A stretch of 64,000 nt of DNA, from positions 9,413,504 through 9,477,503 of the forward strand of contig NC_088298.1 of assembly GCF_032854445.1 (NCBI RefSeq). Reading direction: 5' to 3'. Numbering within the stretch: position 1 is the stretch's first letter; every line of letters starts with the position of its first letter. The DNA is from Liolophura sinensis (Eukaryota > Mollusca > Polyplacophora > Chitonida > Chitonidae). Made by a program: the position numbers and the translations under genes. Below, piece after piece: positions 1-11,024 of this stretch. The notes below the pieces were generated by a model, which worked only from the letters and a program-made list of their open reading frames with translations, had not been told where the DNA came from and ran no database searches.

Positions 1-60
1 AAACAAATAATCGTGCATTACCCGGTTCTTGCAAATTATTAGCAGCAAGATGTTTAGTTG

Positions 61-331
61 ATTTATTTATTTATTTATTTGACTGATGTTTTACGCCGTA
101 CTCAAGAATATTTCACTCATACAACAGCGGCCAGCATTATGGTGGGAGGAAACCGGGCAGAGCTCAGGGGAATCCCATGACCATCCACAGGTTGCTGGTA
201 GACCTTCTCACTAACGGCTAGAGAGGAAGCCAGCATGAGCTGGACATGAACTCCCAGCAACCGCATTGGTGAGAGGCTCCTGGGTCATTACGCTGCGCTA
301 GCGCGCTAACTGACCAAGCCACGAAGGCCCC
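61..331 (-). mobile_element. SINE-A, near full length
   Basis: Read on the - strand it starts with a tRNA-like head. Box A is the degenerate TGGTCAGTTAGCGCG and box B GAGTTCATGTCCAGC. The body carries the AACCTGTGGATGG and GGTTTCCTCCCACCATAATG blocks. The tail has GTGAAATATTCTTGAGTACG and then a TAAA repeat. This is a pol III-type retroposon moved by a partner LINE. Confidence 0.85.
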
Positions 332-404
332 CTGTTTGAGTAATTCCAGCCATATATGGCCTCTAACTCGGAAAATTTAAGTTTAAGATTTTTTCCTTGA
401 TTCT

Positions 405-845
405 TGCAAACAATAAATACTTCACAGTATATGCCTCTTACTTTGTTGTTTGTATATGTTTATTTTTGATGCAATATTTGTTAATCCCTGTCTTTTCCTT
501 TAATATAACAACCAACAACTGAACATGTGTCACCATGGTTTATATATGTTCCATTTCACGTTCCATATCATTTTCCATTTTCAAAGTCTATTTCTGATTA
601 GGATAATATACTTGTAAAATATATGTATGTATCAACAATAAAATCATGATCTTGAACCTCAAATGAATAAAACTTTCTCTCTCTTATATATATATATATA
701 TCATATATACTTTCATTTTCATACCAGGTTACAATAAGTGTTTAAAATATAAATAAACTTAATCCGGACCAGAAAAAACTCAATTTTGAGTTGCTGGTTG
801 TAAAAATTTGTACATCTATGAATCCGTGAACAAACTCAGTCCGAA
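405..845 (+). repeat. Dispersed repeat, copy 1
   Basis: Shares ordered blocks with 25.85-26.84 kb: AATAAATACTTCACAGTATA, CATGTGTCACCATGGTTTAT, AGGATAATATACTTGTAAAA, TGTATGTATCAACAATAAAA, ATCCGGACCAGAAAA and ATGAATCCG. Type unknown; no open frame. Confidence 0.7.
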
Positions 846-2082
846 GAATTGTACAGATTCTTCTCTGCACAAATGACAGTGTGTAAAATTATCAACCCCC
901 GACTGCTGGTCTAGATCTGGTAGAGGATTTCACAATCGTGATGACTCATTATTTCAAGGGGCGGGTCAGTAAAAATAAGTTCATACAATTGGTCAATACT
1001 AAATTCTGGAAGATGTCAGTTGCCTGTCAAAACATTTTATTACTCACATGTGACTCTGAATTCTCAAAAAAAGTGGCCTTGCACTAATTTTAAAACAACG
1101 TCTAAAATTGTCGCAAAAAGCTGGTAATGGGCATCAATTTCCGCACATGAAATGCAAAGTTGAGATTATAATCACCATTTTAAGAATTTCAAACTGTCCG
1201 GAGATTAAACTCGCACAGGTTTCTCTTCCTCAAATGAAGAGAATAGCAGAAAAAAAAGAAAGTCTTTCAATTCAATTTTACTGATGTACTGGTACGTCAC
1301 TCAGCTGTCAAAACAATGCGAGAACAACATTTGAACACACGATAAATGTATTTTAAAAAAGCTTGACCAGAGTAGGCCTAATAATGATTGTTGTTGATCT
1401 GTTGTACAGAGATGAACAGTAGCAGCTGTCAAACTCTCTATTGTAAATGCTGATGTGTTATGGATTCCGTTAATCTCTCACTATCCTGGGGTCTTGGGAT
1501 TATGTAGTCCAAAGACTGAACACTGCAGTATGAGGTACAGTATCACACCCCTTCTTGTAAAAGCCGCGGTCAGTATTCCCTTAATCCCTGCGTACAGGGG
1601 TATATATTTATGCAAAATAAACAAACTACAAGTAGCAAGTTTCAAACTTCTAGGCGCATCCATCAACAAAACGCTTGACTATTATATTGTCGTATCTGTT
1701 GTTATAATGGTATATATTGTTGTAATACGTTGCTTTTACCGCCATCTCGCTCGTGGATATTGGGGCTGCTCAAATCAGCACAGTTATATTTTTTCCCAGG
1801 TAATTTTCCCTATTTACCTACATAGATACAAGCATTGTATACTCAACTAAGAGCCATTTATATGTGAAATGACTTTTATGCGCATGAACATGTGCTGTAG
1901 ACATGTTGATAATCGCAGATCTCTTGCCTCGACTAATTCCAAAGCCGACTGCCTTAAGCCGGTCACAGCTTTTCCCGCTGAGCAGCTCGCTTTCACAGCA
2001 GGTCGCTGACCAAAGCCAATTGTTTTCAGCAATTGAAGAAAACTGGACAAGAAAACGGTAGATTGGAACGTTCCCAAAGTGT
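846..2082. other. Non-coding stretch, nothing recognised
   Basis: AT-rich. One 131-codon + open frame (1455-1850) has no recognisable motif or splice context and is not called as a gene. Confidence 0.5.
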
Positions 2083-2488
2083 ACGTGCTGGGTGGTAGAC
2101 GCTCAATATCAACAATTTTTAAATTACCATTTTTACAGAAGTCATGACATTCCTAAGTAAACACAGAAGTTCGATGAGCATTTCAGTCACCTATAAGCAT
2201 AACATTTGAGGTATAAGATTCATCTATTATGGCTTTAAGTTTGCCGTGATATTCAAGGAAGGAATCCACACTATCAGGAAAGTCCGAAGGCAAGTACAAA
2301 CTTAAGATGAGTACATTCGAACATTCTGAATTTACACATATAGCCAATATTCTGCTGTCATTATATTCAATCAATTTGGCATAATTTCCAAAAGCTTTCC
2401 TCCATAGTAGAGCCAGGCATGAGGTGATGTACTCACTTTTATAGAAATGTACATTCACTGTATGTGAATCTGGTGCCATATTTATCAA
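2083..2488 (-). pseudogene. Decayed LINE endonuclease fragment
   Basis: The - strand encodes a piece of an apurinic-type endonuclease domain of a non-LTR retrotransposon: ILAICVNSECSNVLILSLYL, then a spacer, VMLIGD, a stop where Phe of the GDFN motif is expected, NAHRTSVF, another stop, then CHDFCKNGNLKIVDIERLPP. The order and spacing fit CR1-like ORF2 endonucleases. Only the middle to late endonuclease survives; no reverse transcriptase is seen nearby. The internal stops are at the GD*N motif and about ten codons later. Confidence 0.7.
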
Positions 2489-2755
2489 ACATCTTCAAAC
2501 ATGTTTTGCAGTAGGAAGTGTAAAATTTCCACACTGATGCTTCACTGGAGAACAACATACCAAACACAAATGAATTCTTTCCTGTTCTCAGTTTGGCTTT
2601 TTAAGCATCGATAATTTATAGCTCTTACCGATCTATACGTAAGACTATAAGTCTTACATTGCCAAATAAATACAAGCTACATACAGACACAACAACTAAC
2701 AACACCATAATAAAGCAACGAACAGCATGTTAAACTGGACATAGGAACATTGCAC

Positions 2756-3466
2756 TTACCTGTTGCCGATATCTACCAGTCTCATCTTGTAAACTTGAAT
2801 ATGCGCCAGTTTCATGTTGTTAACTTGAATATGCACCAGTTCCATCTTGTTAACTTGAATATGCACCAGTTTCATCATGTTAACTTGAATATGCACCAGT
2901 TTCATCATGTTAACTTGAATATGCACCAGTTTCATGTTGTTAACTTGAATATGTACCAGTTTCATCATGTTAACTTGAATATGCACCAGTTTCACCTTGT
3001 TAACTTGAATATGCACCAGTTTCATCATGTTAACTTGAATATGCACCAGTTTCATGTTGTTAACTTGAATATCCACCAGTTTTATCATGTTAACTTGAAT
3101 ATGCACCAGTTTCATCATGTTAACTTGAATATGCACCAGTTTCATCATGTTAACTTGAATATGCGCCAGTTTCATCTTGCCAATATGCACCAGTCTCCCA
3201 TTCATCAATGTCAAATAATGACATGAAAGCAGTTCATGTTGACAGGTTTCCTGTTGATATTGTTCACCAGTTTCTCCTTGATAATGTTTTGCAGTTTCTT
3301 CTTGACAACAGTTACACCCATCACATTCTTGTTGGTAATGTTCTGCAGTTTCTTGGACACCATGTTCAAAAGTTTCTTGTTGGCAATATCCATCATTTTC
3401 TTGATGATAATGTTCTGGATCTATATGTCGATGATGTCCCTCACTTCGTTGTTGACAGTTAGGCAC
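2756..3466 (-). CDS. Hypothetical repeat protein or exon, possibly not a gene
   Basis: A 236-codon open frame runs from a GTG-opened, His/Gln/Glu-rich part (PNCQQRSEGHHRHIDPEHYH, then repeated HYQQE-like units with several Cys) into about 13 copies of VHIQVNMMKL and ends RLVDIGNR. At 2760 the frame meets CAG|GTAAGT, a consensus splice donor, so it could be an internal or first exon. No ATG, signal peptide or acceptor was found. Open frames through repeats whose length is a multiple of three are expected by chance, so coding status is doubtful. Confidence 0.2.
   Translation of the reverse strand: MPNCQQRSEGHHRHIDPEHYHQENDGYCQQETFEHGVQETAEHYQQECDGCNCCQEETAKHYQGETGEQYQQETCQHELLSCHYLTLMNGRLVHIGKMKLAHIQVNMMKLVHIQVNMMKLVHIQVNMIKLVDIQVNNMKLVHIQVNMMKLVHIQVNKVKLVHIQVNMMKLVHIQVNNMKLVHIQVNMMKLVHIQVNMMKLVHIQVNKMELVHIQVNNMKLAHIQVYKMRLVDIGNR
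2775..3197. repeat. 30-bp minisatellite, about 14 copies, open on both strands
   Basis: The unit is GTTAACTTGAATATGCACC plus AGTTTCATCAT, with variation almost only at CATCAT/CATGTT/CATCTT. As 30 is a multiple of three, it reads as ten-residue repeats on both strands: HQFHHVNLNM on + and VHIQVNMMKL on -. The - strand frame continues left to a perfect donor, CAACAG|GTAAGTGC, with the exon boundary at 2760. Confidence 0.9.
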
Positions 3467-4510
3467 ATTGGTTTCTTGTCCATGTCAGTTCGATGTCCCT
3501 CAGTTTGTTGTTGACAGTTAGGCACACTGGTTTCTTGTCCATGTCAGTCCGATGTCCCTCAGTTCGTTGTTGACAGTTAGGCACATTGGTTTCTTGTCCA
3601 TGTCAGTTCGATGTCCCTCAGTTCATTGCTAACAGTTAGGCACAGTGGTTTCTTGTCGATGATGTTCTGCAGTTTTATACTGGCAATGTCCATCACTTCC
3701 TTGATGATAATGTTCTGGAGCTGTATGATGATGATGTCCCTCACTTCGTTGCTGACAGTTAGGCACAATGGTTTCTTGTCGATGATGTTCTGCAGTTTTA
3801 TACTGGCAATGTCCATCACTTCCTTGATAATGTTCAGGAGCTGTATGATGATGATGTCCCTCACTTCGTTGCTGACAGTTAGGCACAGTGGTTTCTTGTC
3901 CATGATGTTCTGCAGTTTTATACTGGCAATGTCCATCACTTCCTTGATAATGTTCTGGAGCTGTATGATGATGATGTTCCTCACTTCGTTGCTGACAGTT
4001 AGGCACAATGGTTTCTTGTCGATGATGTTCTGCAGTTTTATACTGGCAATGTCCATCACTTCCTTGATAATGTTTAGGAGCTGTATGATGATGATGTCCC
4101 TCACTTCGTTGCTGACAGTTAGGCACATTGGTTTCATGTTGATGATGTTCTGCAGTTTTATTCTGGCAATGTCCATCACTTCCTTGATGATAATGTTCAG
4201 GAGCTGTATGTCGATGATGTCCCTCAGTTCGTTGTTGACAGTTAGGCACACTGGTTTCTTGTCGATGATGTTCTGCAGTTTTATACTGGCAATGTCCATC
4301 ACTTCCTTGATAATGTTCAGGAGCTGTATGTAGATGATGTCCCTCACTTCGTTGCTGACAGTTAGGCACATTGGTTTCTTGTCGATGATGTTCTGCAGTT
4401 TTATACTGGCAATGTCCATCACTTGCTTGATGATAATGTTCAGGAGCTGTATGATGATGATGTCCCTCAGTTCGTTGTTGACAGTCCTGAAGTTTTATGC
4501 TGGCAATGCC
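3236..4510. repeat. Complex minisatellite: 30-bp, 61-bp and 120/123-bp units
   Basis: 3236-3437 holds degenerate units around TAATGTTCTGCAGTTTCTTG. 3438-3640 holds about three 61-bp units (TTAGGCACATTGGTTTCTTG, then TCCATGTCAGTTCGATGTCC). 3641-4510 holds about seven units whose starts, read at GTTCTGCAG, are 123, 120, 120, 120, 123 and 120 bp apart. The 3-bp difference is one extra TGA in TTGATGATAATG. Long open frames on both strands result. Confidence 0.9.
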
Positions 4511-4513
4511 CAT
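3629..4513 (-). CDS. Hypothetical His/Gln-rich repeat open frame, possibly not a gene
   Basis: 294 codons from ATG 4513: MGIASIKLQDCQQRTEGHHH, then 40/41-residue repeats with the pattern TAPEHYHQGSDGHCQYKTAE, HHRQETTVPNCQQRSEGHHH. It ends at TAG 3629-3631, where CAG of the repeat has become TAG; the next Arg codon, CGA, has become TGA. It is in the same frame as the open frame ending at 2756. The same DNA is open in a second - frame (281 codons) and in a + frame (240 codons), which argues against selection on any one of them. Confidence 0.2.
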   Translation of the reverse strand: MGIASIKLQDCQQRTEGHHHHTAPEHYHQASDGHCQYKTAEHHRQETNVPNCQQRSEGHHLHTAPEHYQGSDGHCQYKTAEHHRQETSVPNCQQRTEGHHRHTAPEHYHQGSDGHCQNKTAEHHQHETNVPNCQQRSEGHHHHTAPKHYQGSDGHCQYKTAEHHRQETIVPNCQQRSEEHHHHTAPEHYQGSDGHCQYKTAEHHGQETTVPNCQQRSEGHHHHTAPEHYQGSDGHCQYKTAEHHRQETIVPNCQQRSEGHHHHTAPEHYHQGSDGHCQYKTAEHHRQETTVPNC

Positions 4514-4732
4514 GACACTGCTCAGGCATTGTATCCTGTAGATAGGGTGTTCAAAAAGGGCAAGTAGCAGGCTGCAGACAGTTGTCTACTGCCGTCCCTG
4601 TAGCCACCTACTTTGGATATTCTTACTGTTTAAATCAATAGTAATCGTGGCATAATTACTTTCAATTCAGCCTCCTACTTTTGAACTCTGATCTCCTTCT
4701 CCAATTTTAAATGAAAACCCGGTGTCCTGCAG

Positions 4733-4998
4733 TTTCTTGTTGATAATAATCAATTAGTTGGATCTGAGCCTACAATGGCAAAGAGGTTGTCACGTTGAGA
4801 AAACTGGATGACATATATGTAGATAGCGACCATGTTTGATGTTGATAATGTCTGTCAGTTTCTTGTTGGTTATGTCCAACAGTTCCTTGTTGATAACAAT
4901 AAAACAGTTGGATCTGAGCCTGCACTGCCTCAATGGTAAGGGGCAAAGAGATTGTCACCTTGAGAACAACGGAAAATTGGGTGACATACACGTAGCAT
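4733..4998. repeat. Tandem duplication of about 155 bp
   Basis: 4733-4825 and 4890-4998 share CAGTTTCTTGTTGATAA, AGTTGGATCTGAGCCT, GGCAAAGAG and TTGTCAC plus a GGATGACATA/GGGTGACATA end. The second copy carries an extra TGCCTCAATGGTAAGG block. It forms the right-hand edge of the 3.2-4.5 kb array. Confidence 0.7.
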
Positions 4999-5052
4999 TT
5001 ACTGAATTTATTTTTTATTTATTAATTTTTTTTTGATGCAACTTATACACAA

Positions 5053-7380
5053 CACTGGGTTCATGAGAACCACAGCACTAGATTCATGACAGCCACAGCA
5101 TTGGATTCATGAGAACCACAGCACCAGATTCAGGAGAACCACAGCACTAGATTCATGAGAACCACAGCATTGGATTCATGAGAACCACAGCACTGGATTC
5201 ATGAGGACCACAGCATAGGATTCATGAGGACCACAGCACTGGATTCATGAGAACCACAGTACTGGATTCATGAGAACCACAGCACTGGATTCATGAGAAC
5301 CACAGCACTGGATTCATGAGAACCACAGCATTGGATTCATGAGGACCACAGCACTGGATTCATGAGAACCACATCATTGGATTCATGAGGACCACAGTAC
5401 TGGATTCATGAGAACCACAGCACTGGATTCATGAGAACCACAGCACTAGATTCATGAGAACCACAGCACTGGATTCATGAGGACCACAGCATAGGATTCA
5501 TGAGGACCACAGCACTGGATTCATGAGAACCACAGCACTGGATTCATGAGAACCAGCACTGGATTCATGAGAACCACAGCATTGGATTCATAAGAACCAC
5601 AGCACTAGATTCATGAGAACCACATCATTGGATTCATGAGAACTACAGCATTGGATTCATGAGAACCACAGAAATGGATTCATGAGAGCCGTAGCATTGG
5701 ATTCACGAGAACCACAACATTGGATTCATAAGAACCACAGCACGGAGTTCATGAGAACCACAGAAATGGATTCATGAGAACCACAGCACGGAATTCATGA
5801 GAACCACAGCACTGGATTCATGAGAACCACAGCACTGGATTCATGAGAATCCCAGACTGTCCTTACCTGTGAAGCATACAGGGACACCCTGTATGCAAAA
5901 CTGTGTCAATTTTGCATTGAGGCGCTTTCCAGATAAAGTTTTTCTCCAGGGAGGGATCGACTCCAGCACTAGATTCATGACAGCCACAGCATTGGATTCA
6001 TGAGAACCACAGCACCAGATTCAGGAGAACCACAGCACTAGATTCATGAGAACCACAGCATTGAATTCATGAGGACCACAGTACTGGATTCATGAGAACC
6101 ACAGCACTGGATTCATGAGAACCACAGCACTAGATTCATGAGAACCACAGCACTGGATTCATGAGGACCACAGCATAGGATTCATGAGGTCCACAGCACT
6201 GGATTCATGAGAACCACAGTACTGGATTCATGAGAACCACAGCACTGGATTCATGAGAACCAGCACTGGATTCATGAGAACCACAGCATTGGATTCATAA
6301 GAATCACAGCACTAGATTCATGAGAACCACATCATTGGATTCATGAGAACTACAGCATTGGATTCATGAGAACCACAGAAATGGATTCATGAGAGCCGTA
6401 GCATTGGATTCACGAGAACCACAACATTGGATTCATAAGAACCACAGCACGGAGTTCATGAGAACCACAGAAATGGATTCATGAGAACCACAGCACGGAA
6501 TTCATGAGAACCACAGCACTGGATTCATGAGAACCACAGCACTGGATTCATGAGAATCCCAGACTGTCCTTACCTGTGAAGCATACAGGGACACCCTGTA
6601 TGCAAAACTGTGTCAAGTTTGCATTGAGGCGCTTTCCAGATAAAGTTTTTCTCCAGGGAGGGATCGACTCCAGCACTAGATTCATGACAGCCACAGCATT
6701 GGATTCATGAGAACCACAGCACCAGATTCAGGAGAACCACAGCACTAGATTCATGAGAACCACAGCATTGAATTCATGAGGACCACAGTACTGGATTCAT
6801 GAGAACCACAGCACTGGATTCATGAGAACCACAGCACTAGATTCATGAGAACCACAGCACTGGATTCATGAGGACCACAGCATAGGATTCATGAGGTCCA
6901 CAGCACTGGATTCATGAGAACCACAGTACTGGATTCATGAGAACCACAGCACTGGATTCATGAGAACCAGCACTGGATTCATGAGAACCACAGCATTGGA
7001 TTCATAAGAATCACAGCACTAGATTCATGAGAACCACATCATTGGATTCATGAGAACTACAGCATTGGATTCATGAGAACCACAGAAATGGATTCATGAG
7101 AGCCGTAGCATTGGATTCACGAGAACCACAACATTGGATTCATAAGAACCACAGCACGGAGTTCATGAGAACCACAGAAATGGATTCATGAGAACCACAG
7201 CACGGAATTCATGAGAACCACAGCACTGGATTCATGAGAACCACAGCACTGGATTCATGAGAATCCCAGACTGTCCTTACCTGTGAAGCATACAGGGACG
7301 CCCTGTATGCAAAACTGTGTTAAGTTTGCATTGAGGCGCTTTCCAGATAAAGTTTTTCTCCAGGGAGGGATCGACTCCAG
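5053..7380. repeat. 23-bp minisatellite in 707-bp higher-order units
   Basis: The unit is GGATTCATGAGAACCACAGCACT, repeated roughly 95 times with common A/G and C/T variants. From 5855 the array is organised in units of exactly 707 bp (5855-6561 and 6562-7268), each opened by a 112-bp non-repeat spacer, with a third spacer at 7269-7380. Each unit repeats the same series of variants, so whole blocks were duplicated recently. Confidence 0.95.
5872..5896. other. Perfect hairpin in the spacer of the 707-bp unit
   Basis: GCATACAGGG ACA CCCTGTATGC is a 10-bp perfect inverted repeat with a three-base loop. It recurs in all three spacers; the third copy has loop ACG. The stem is unchanged in every copy. 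Confidence 0.85.
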
Positions 7381-7940
7381 AAACTTCTATACCTAGGCAT
7401 GCCAGTATTTGAGATATGTCCAGGTTTGTCTCCTGTGACTCCATCCACTAAAGTCTGCATGGTCAATCTGAATCTGGAGCAAGAAATTCACATCTATGTG
7501 ATATTTACTGCATTTAAAATATAATTTCACATGACAATGGCAGTCTGTTTAACGATGGAGAAAATAGGAATGCTCTGTGAATAAACCACCAAACTTTGGT
7601 AGCAGTTAGGTTACAGATGAACTTTCCCATTTGTGACGTACAGCAATGTTACCAACACACTTTATTAGTAGTAACACAGGTTACTACTCAGAATCAAGAA
7701 GCTGTCTCAGACATATAGTCTTTATTTTAGTTTTAATTCCTGAGCTTATTTTTAAACTTAAGCGCTAATAATCGATTCTGTCATGAAAGTCTAGAACAAT
7801 TCTAAATATTAAAAATAAAATTATTAAAATAAGTATCAATTTCAGAGCAGTAAACTGACTTAAAGTCTGACATAGAGGGATACAGAATCAAATATGATTG
7901 GCTGAAATTTTAGACATGGCTGATTTATTCAAGTGCATGA
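7381..7940. other. Unique non-coding stretch between the 707-bp array and SINE-C
   Basis: No repeat, exon or RNA gene recognised. Confidence 0.5.
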
Positions 7941-7952
7941 TTAAGGCTACAG

Positions 7953-8299
7953 GACCGGTCCCAATAGCGCAGTTAGTAGAGCATCCACTTAAGGAGGCGG
8001 TAGATCCAGGGTCAATCCTGGGTCGAGTCACACCTCACACCTCAAAAAGGAAGTTATGGCTTCCTCGCGTAGCGTTCAGCATGGAGGGGATAGTGCAATG
8101 ACTGGTTAACCTGTATCAGTATAATGGCTTGGGCAGGGCGGCTTACTCATCTTCGGTAAGTTATCTCAGCCAAGCAGCACTAGATAAATGAGCAGTGGCA
8201 CATTACATGCACTCTAAGAATTCCTTTACTGTCATATGACTGAAAAATCATTAAGTACAACATTAAACTTCAAGCACTCATTCACTCACTCACTCACTC
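7953..8299 (+). mobile_element. SINE-C, full length
   Basis: The tRNA-like head has box A TAGCGCAGTTAGTAGAGC and box B GGGTCAATCCTGG. The GTAGAGCATC part recalls tRNA-Lys. The body contains TATCAGTATAATGGCTTGGG. The end is ACATTAAACTTCAAG and a (TCAC)n tail. AAGGCTACAG at 7943-7952 and AAGGCTGCAG at 8300-8309 form the target-site duplication (9 of 10). Confidence 0.85.
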
Positions 8300-8675
8300 A
8301 AGGCTGCAGTGTTTAACCCATGAAGCCCTATCTTCACTGTTAGCCAATCACTATCCAGTTTGTATCCCTTTATTAAGTCCAAGGCAGCTTTGTGATCCTA
8401 GAGCCTGAGGACAGCTTAAGTTTGACTGTTCTTGAGCATCTACATTCTACAGGTGAAAGGTACAACAATATATAATAAATTTCTGACACTGAATCAATTT
8501 ATCTCGAACGCTGAGTGAAAATTGTGTCTGGAGTGAGATTTGAACAATACACAGTACACACAATAAACAATACACAATACACAGATTACTTCACAGTTCT
8601 AGTAATCAATGCTGTACATGTCTACCAAAATGCCATGGAGTCTCTGCATTATAATCTACCATGTATACATATAGG

Positions 8676-8940
8676 TATGTATTTATTTATTTCATTTATG
8701 TTTCATGCTGTACTCAAGAATACTTCACTTATGTGATGGCGGCCAGCAATATGGCGGGTGGAAATAGGACAGAGCTTGCGGGAAACCCACGCCCATCTGC
8801 ACGTTGCTGTCAGGCCTTGACACATACGGGTGTAGAGAACGCCAGCATCAGCTGGGCTTGAACTCACAGCGAACGCATTGGTGAGAGGCTCCTGGATCAT
8901 TGCGCTGCGCTGGCATGCTAAGCCCCTCGGCCACAGAAGC
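8676..8940 (-). mobile_element. SINE-A, full length, with perfect target-site duplication
   Basis: All SINE-A blocks are present from head (right) to tail (left). The flanks 8648-8667 and 8942-8961 are identical over 20 bp, a typical LINE-mediated target-site duplication. Confidence 0.92.
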
Positions 8941-8969
8941 AATTATAATCTACCATGTATATGTATGAT

Positions 8970-11020
8970 TCACATGAAACAAAATGTCTGCAACTGTACC
9001 TGCCCAAATTTGTTGTTCAGAAATTATGACAGCAACAATGTTGTATATACATGCATCTGAAGATTTCATTTTATATTTTACATTAATTATATACTGAACA
9101 TGTCCACGCCCTTCCCCAGTCCACCAAAAAAAAAAAAAACCAATTCAAAACAGCCGCAGCAGCAATATTAGACAAAACAATTCAACTTTTCAAGGTAACC
9201 ATTGTGGAAACATTTAGTCAAATACATCTTTAGTGCACCGATGCCTTACAATATTATGTAACATCAAGAAATGAGAAAAATTGGTGACTAAATATAAACA
9301 CTGGTTTTATTATTATTCCTGTAACTGTATAGATTCTCACAATATTTCAAATTTAACCTACACTTCAAGTCAAATGTAGCTCTACGATAACAAACCCATT
9401 TTTGAGTTTTCATTCATAATCTGTGTAACTTCTATAATTTTGTAAAGAAACATGCAGTTGATGCATCACGGTTTGATACATTTTCTGTTCTTTTCCTCGT
9501 TGTTATATTTAAAAGAAAAGACAACAAATAGTATCACCTATAATTATTCAGGTAGAGTGTTGGAAAACCCGAAAGACCACGGTTATTTTTTCCTGACGTG
9601 CTTGCATGGTAAATCAAGAAATAAATTTTTAAACAGGTATTCTTTCCGGGCCATGAGTTGGGCCATGTTAGAGCGACCTGCAACACAATGTCGCCCCATT
9701 AATATCCCAAGCACATATAGTTAAAAGGCAAAACAGGGTTATGGTGACATAAGAGGAAACAGCTGTGTTATCTGATTACAGTCTGACTGATCAAAATTTT
9801 TAACATGACGGCAAATTTTGATTTTCTTAATGTGTGCCATTTTGATTTCTTTGAACTGAAAAAATATCTGTTATGAGATCAAAAAAAATCACAAAGACAA
9901 AAAGCGGTCACGCTTTATAAAGTTCATGAGCGATACTTTGTTAATGACATATATGTACATATTTAATCTGGTGTTTGCCTTTTAATATGCTGTTAACGTT
10001 ATCATCACTGTATTTCGCCTAATTATAGGGAGATGGAATCATTAAGGTACATCTAAACTTAAAACCTTTCCAATGCTGGAAATAATAATCCCGCAAAAAA
10101 TACGGCAATAACTTTTATAACGTAAATTGCTGGATGGTTTAAATGTGCATTAATGTGTGGCGCACGTACGTACATTTTCACCTGCGGTTTCATTGTGAAA
10201 ATAACCCGGCATGAAACAATAAAAAGTCTGTTGCGATGCACAATTCATACTAAACAGATTTGAAAAGAACCACGGGGGCCATCTCTAGATAAACATTAAA
10301 TGTTCTGATCCCAAACTTAAATGGTGACATTCTGACTGTGATAGTGTGAAATTTAAAAAAAATGCAACTCAAAGTAATGAATGAAAGAAATTTATAAGAA
10401 TACTTAATTTTTTATCGAAAACCCATCCTATTTTTGTTTAATTTACTTCTTAGTTTTTATACTACAGCTTGTTTAGTTTAGGCGGCCAACAGGTTGGGAG
10501 CCCAAACGTTTTCCAGAACCGGAAGTAAAGATATGGCCCTGACAATTCACAGGATGTAATTAATACTCCTACAACCTGCTAATTGGCGAAGCCTGTAAAT
10601 AATTTTTAAGTTGCATGGTGAAGGACATAGCAAATTCTCCAGCTATTATCTTATTTACATGTGGCACATAAGCCTTGTTCTGTACCAATTACAGTTGGCC
10701 CATGTTAAAATACTATTTGCCAAGTGAAGAACATTAAACTGCCATTTTCCCGCTGCTTGTTTCCATTCCAGATAACATGGTTTGGTATTGCATATATAGC
10801 CTTTTAAGAGGACGACATACTCAGGTACAAATATTTACTAAACTTCATTAACACATAATCCCTCCCCCCTCCCAAATCTGAGATATTACACACAACCTCT
10901 GACATATATTATGTGCAAACCCAGAGATATAACTTCTATCTTTTCTTTCTTTACATGCACATGCATTGGACTGCTGTTAAGCTATAGGTGAACACGCATA
11001 TTACAGACGTACACTTACAA
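8970..11020. other. Unique non-coding stretch
   Basis: AT-rich with a short poly(A) tract. The open frames here (up to 90 codons) show no domain or splice context. Confidence 0.5.
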
Positions 11021-11024
11021 AAGT

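Noticed and set aside
1455-1850. 131-codon + strand open frame.
   Set aside because: No domain, no plausible splice sites and AT-rich random-like composition.
2750-3226. 158-codon + strand open frame of HQFHHVNLNM repeats.
   Set aside because: Equal openness of the - strand shows the frame follows from the 30-bp unit; there is no splice signal on the + strand.
3577-4422. 281-codon - strand and 240-codon + strand frames in the 120/123-bp array.
   Set aside because: They are alternative readings of the same repeats; only the His/Gln-rich frame was kept, as a doubtful call.
7953-8030. tRNA gene.
   Set aside because: Promoter boxes are present but the arms do not pair, and the sequence continues into a SINE body with a target-site duplication.
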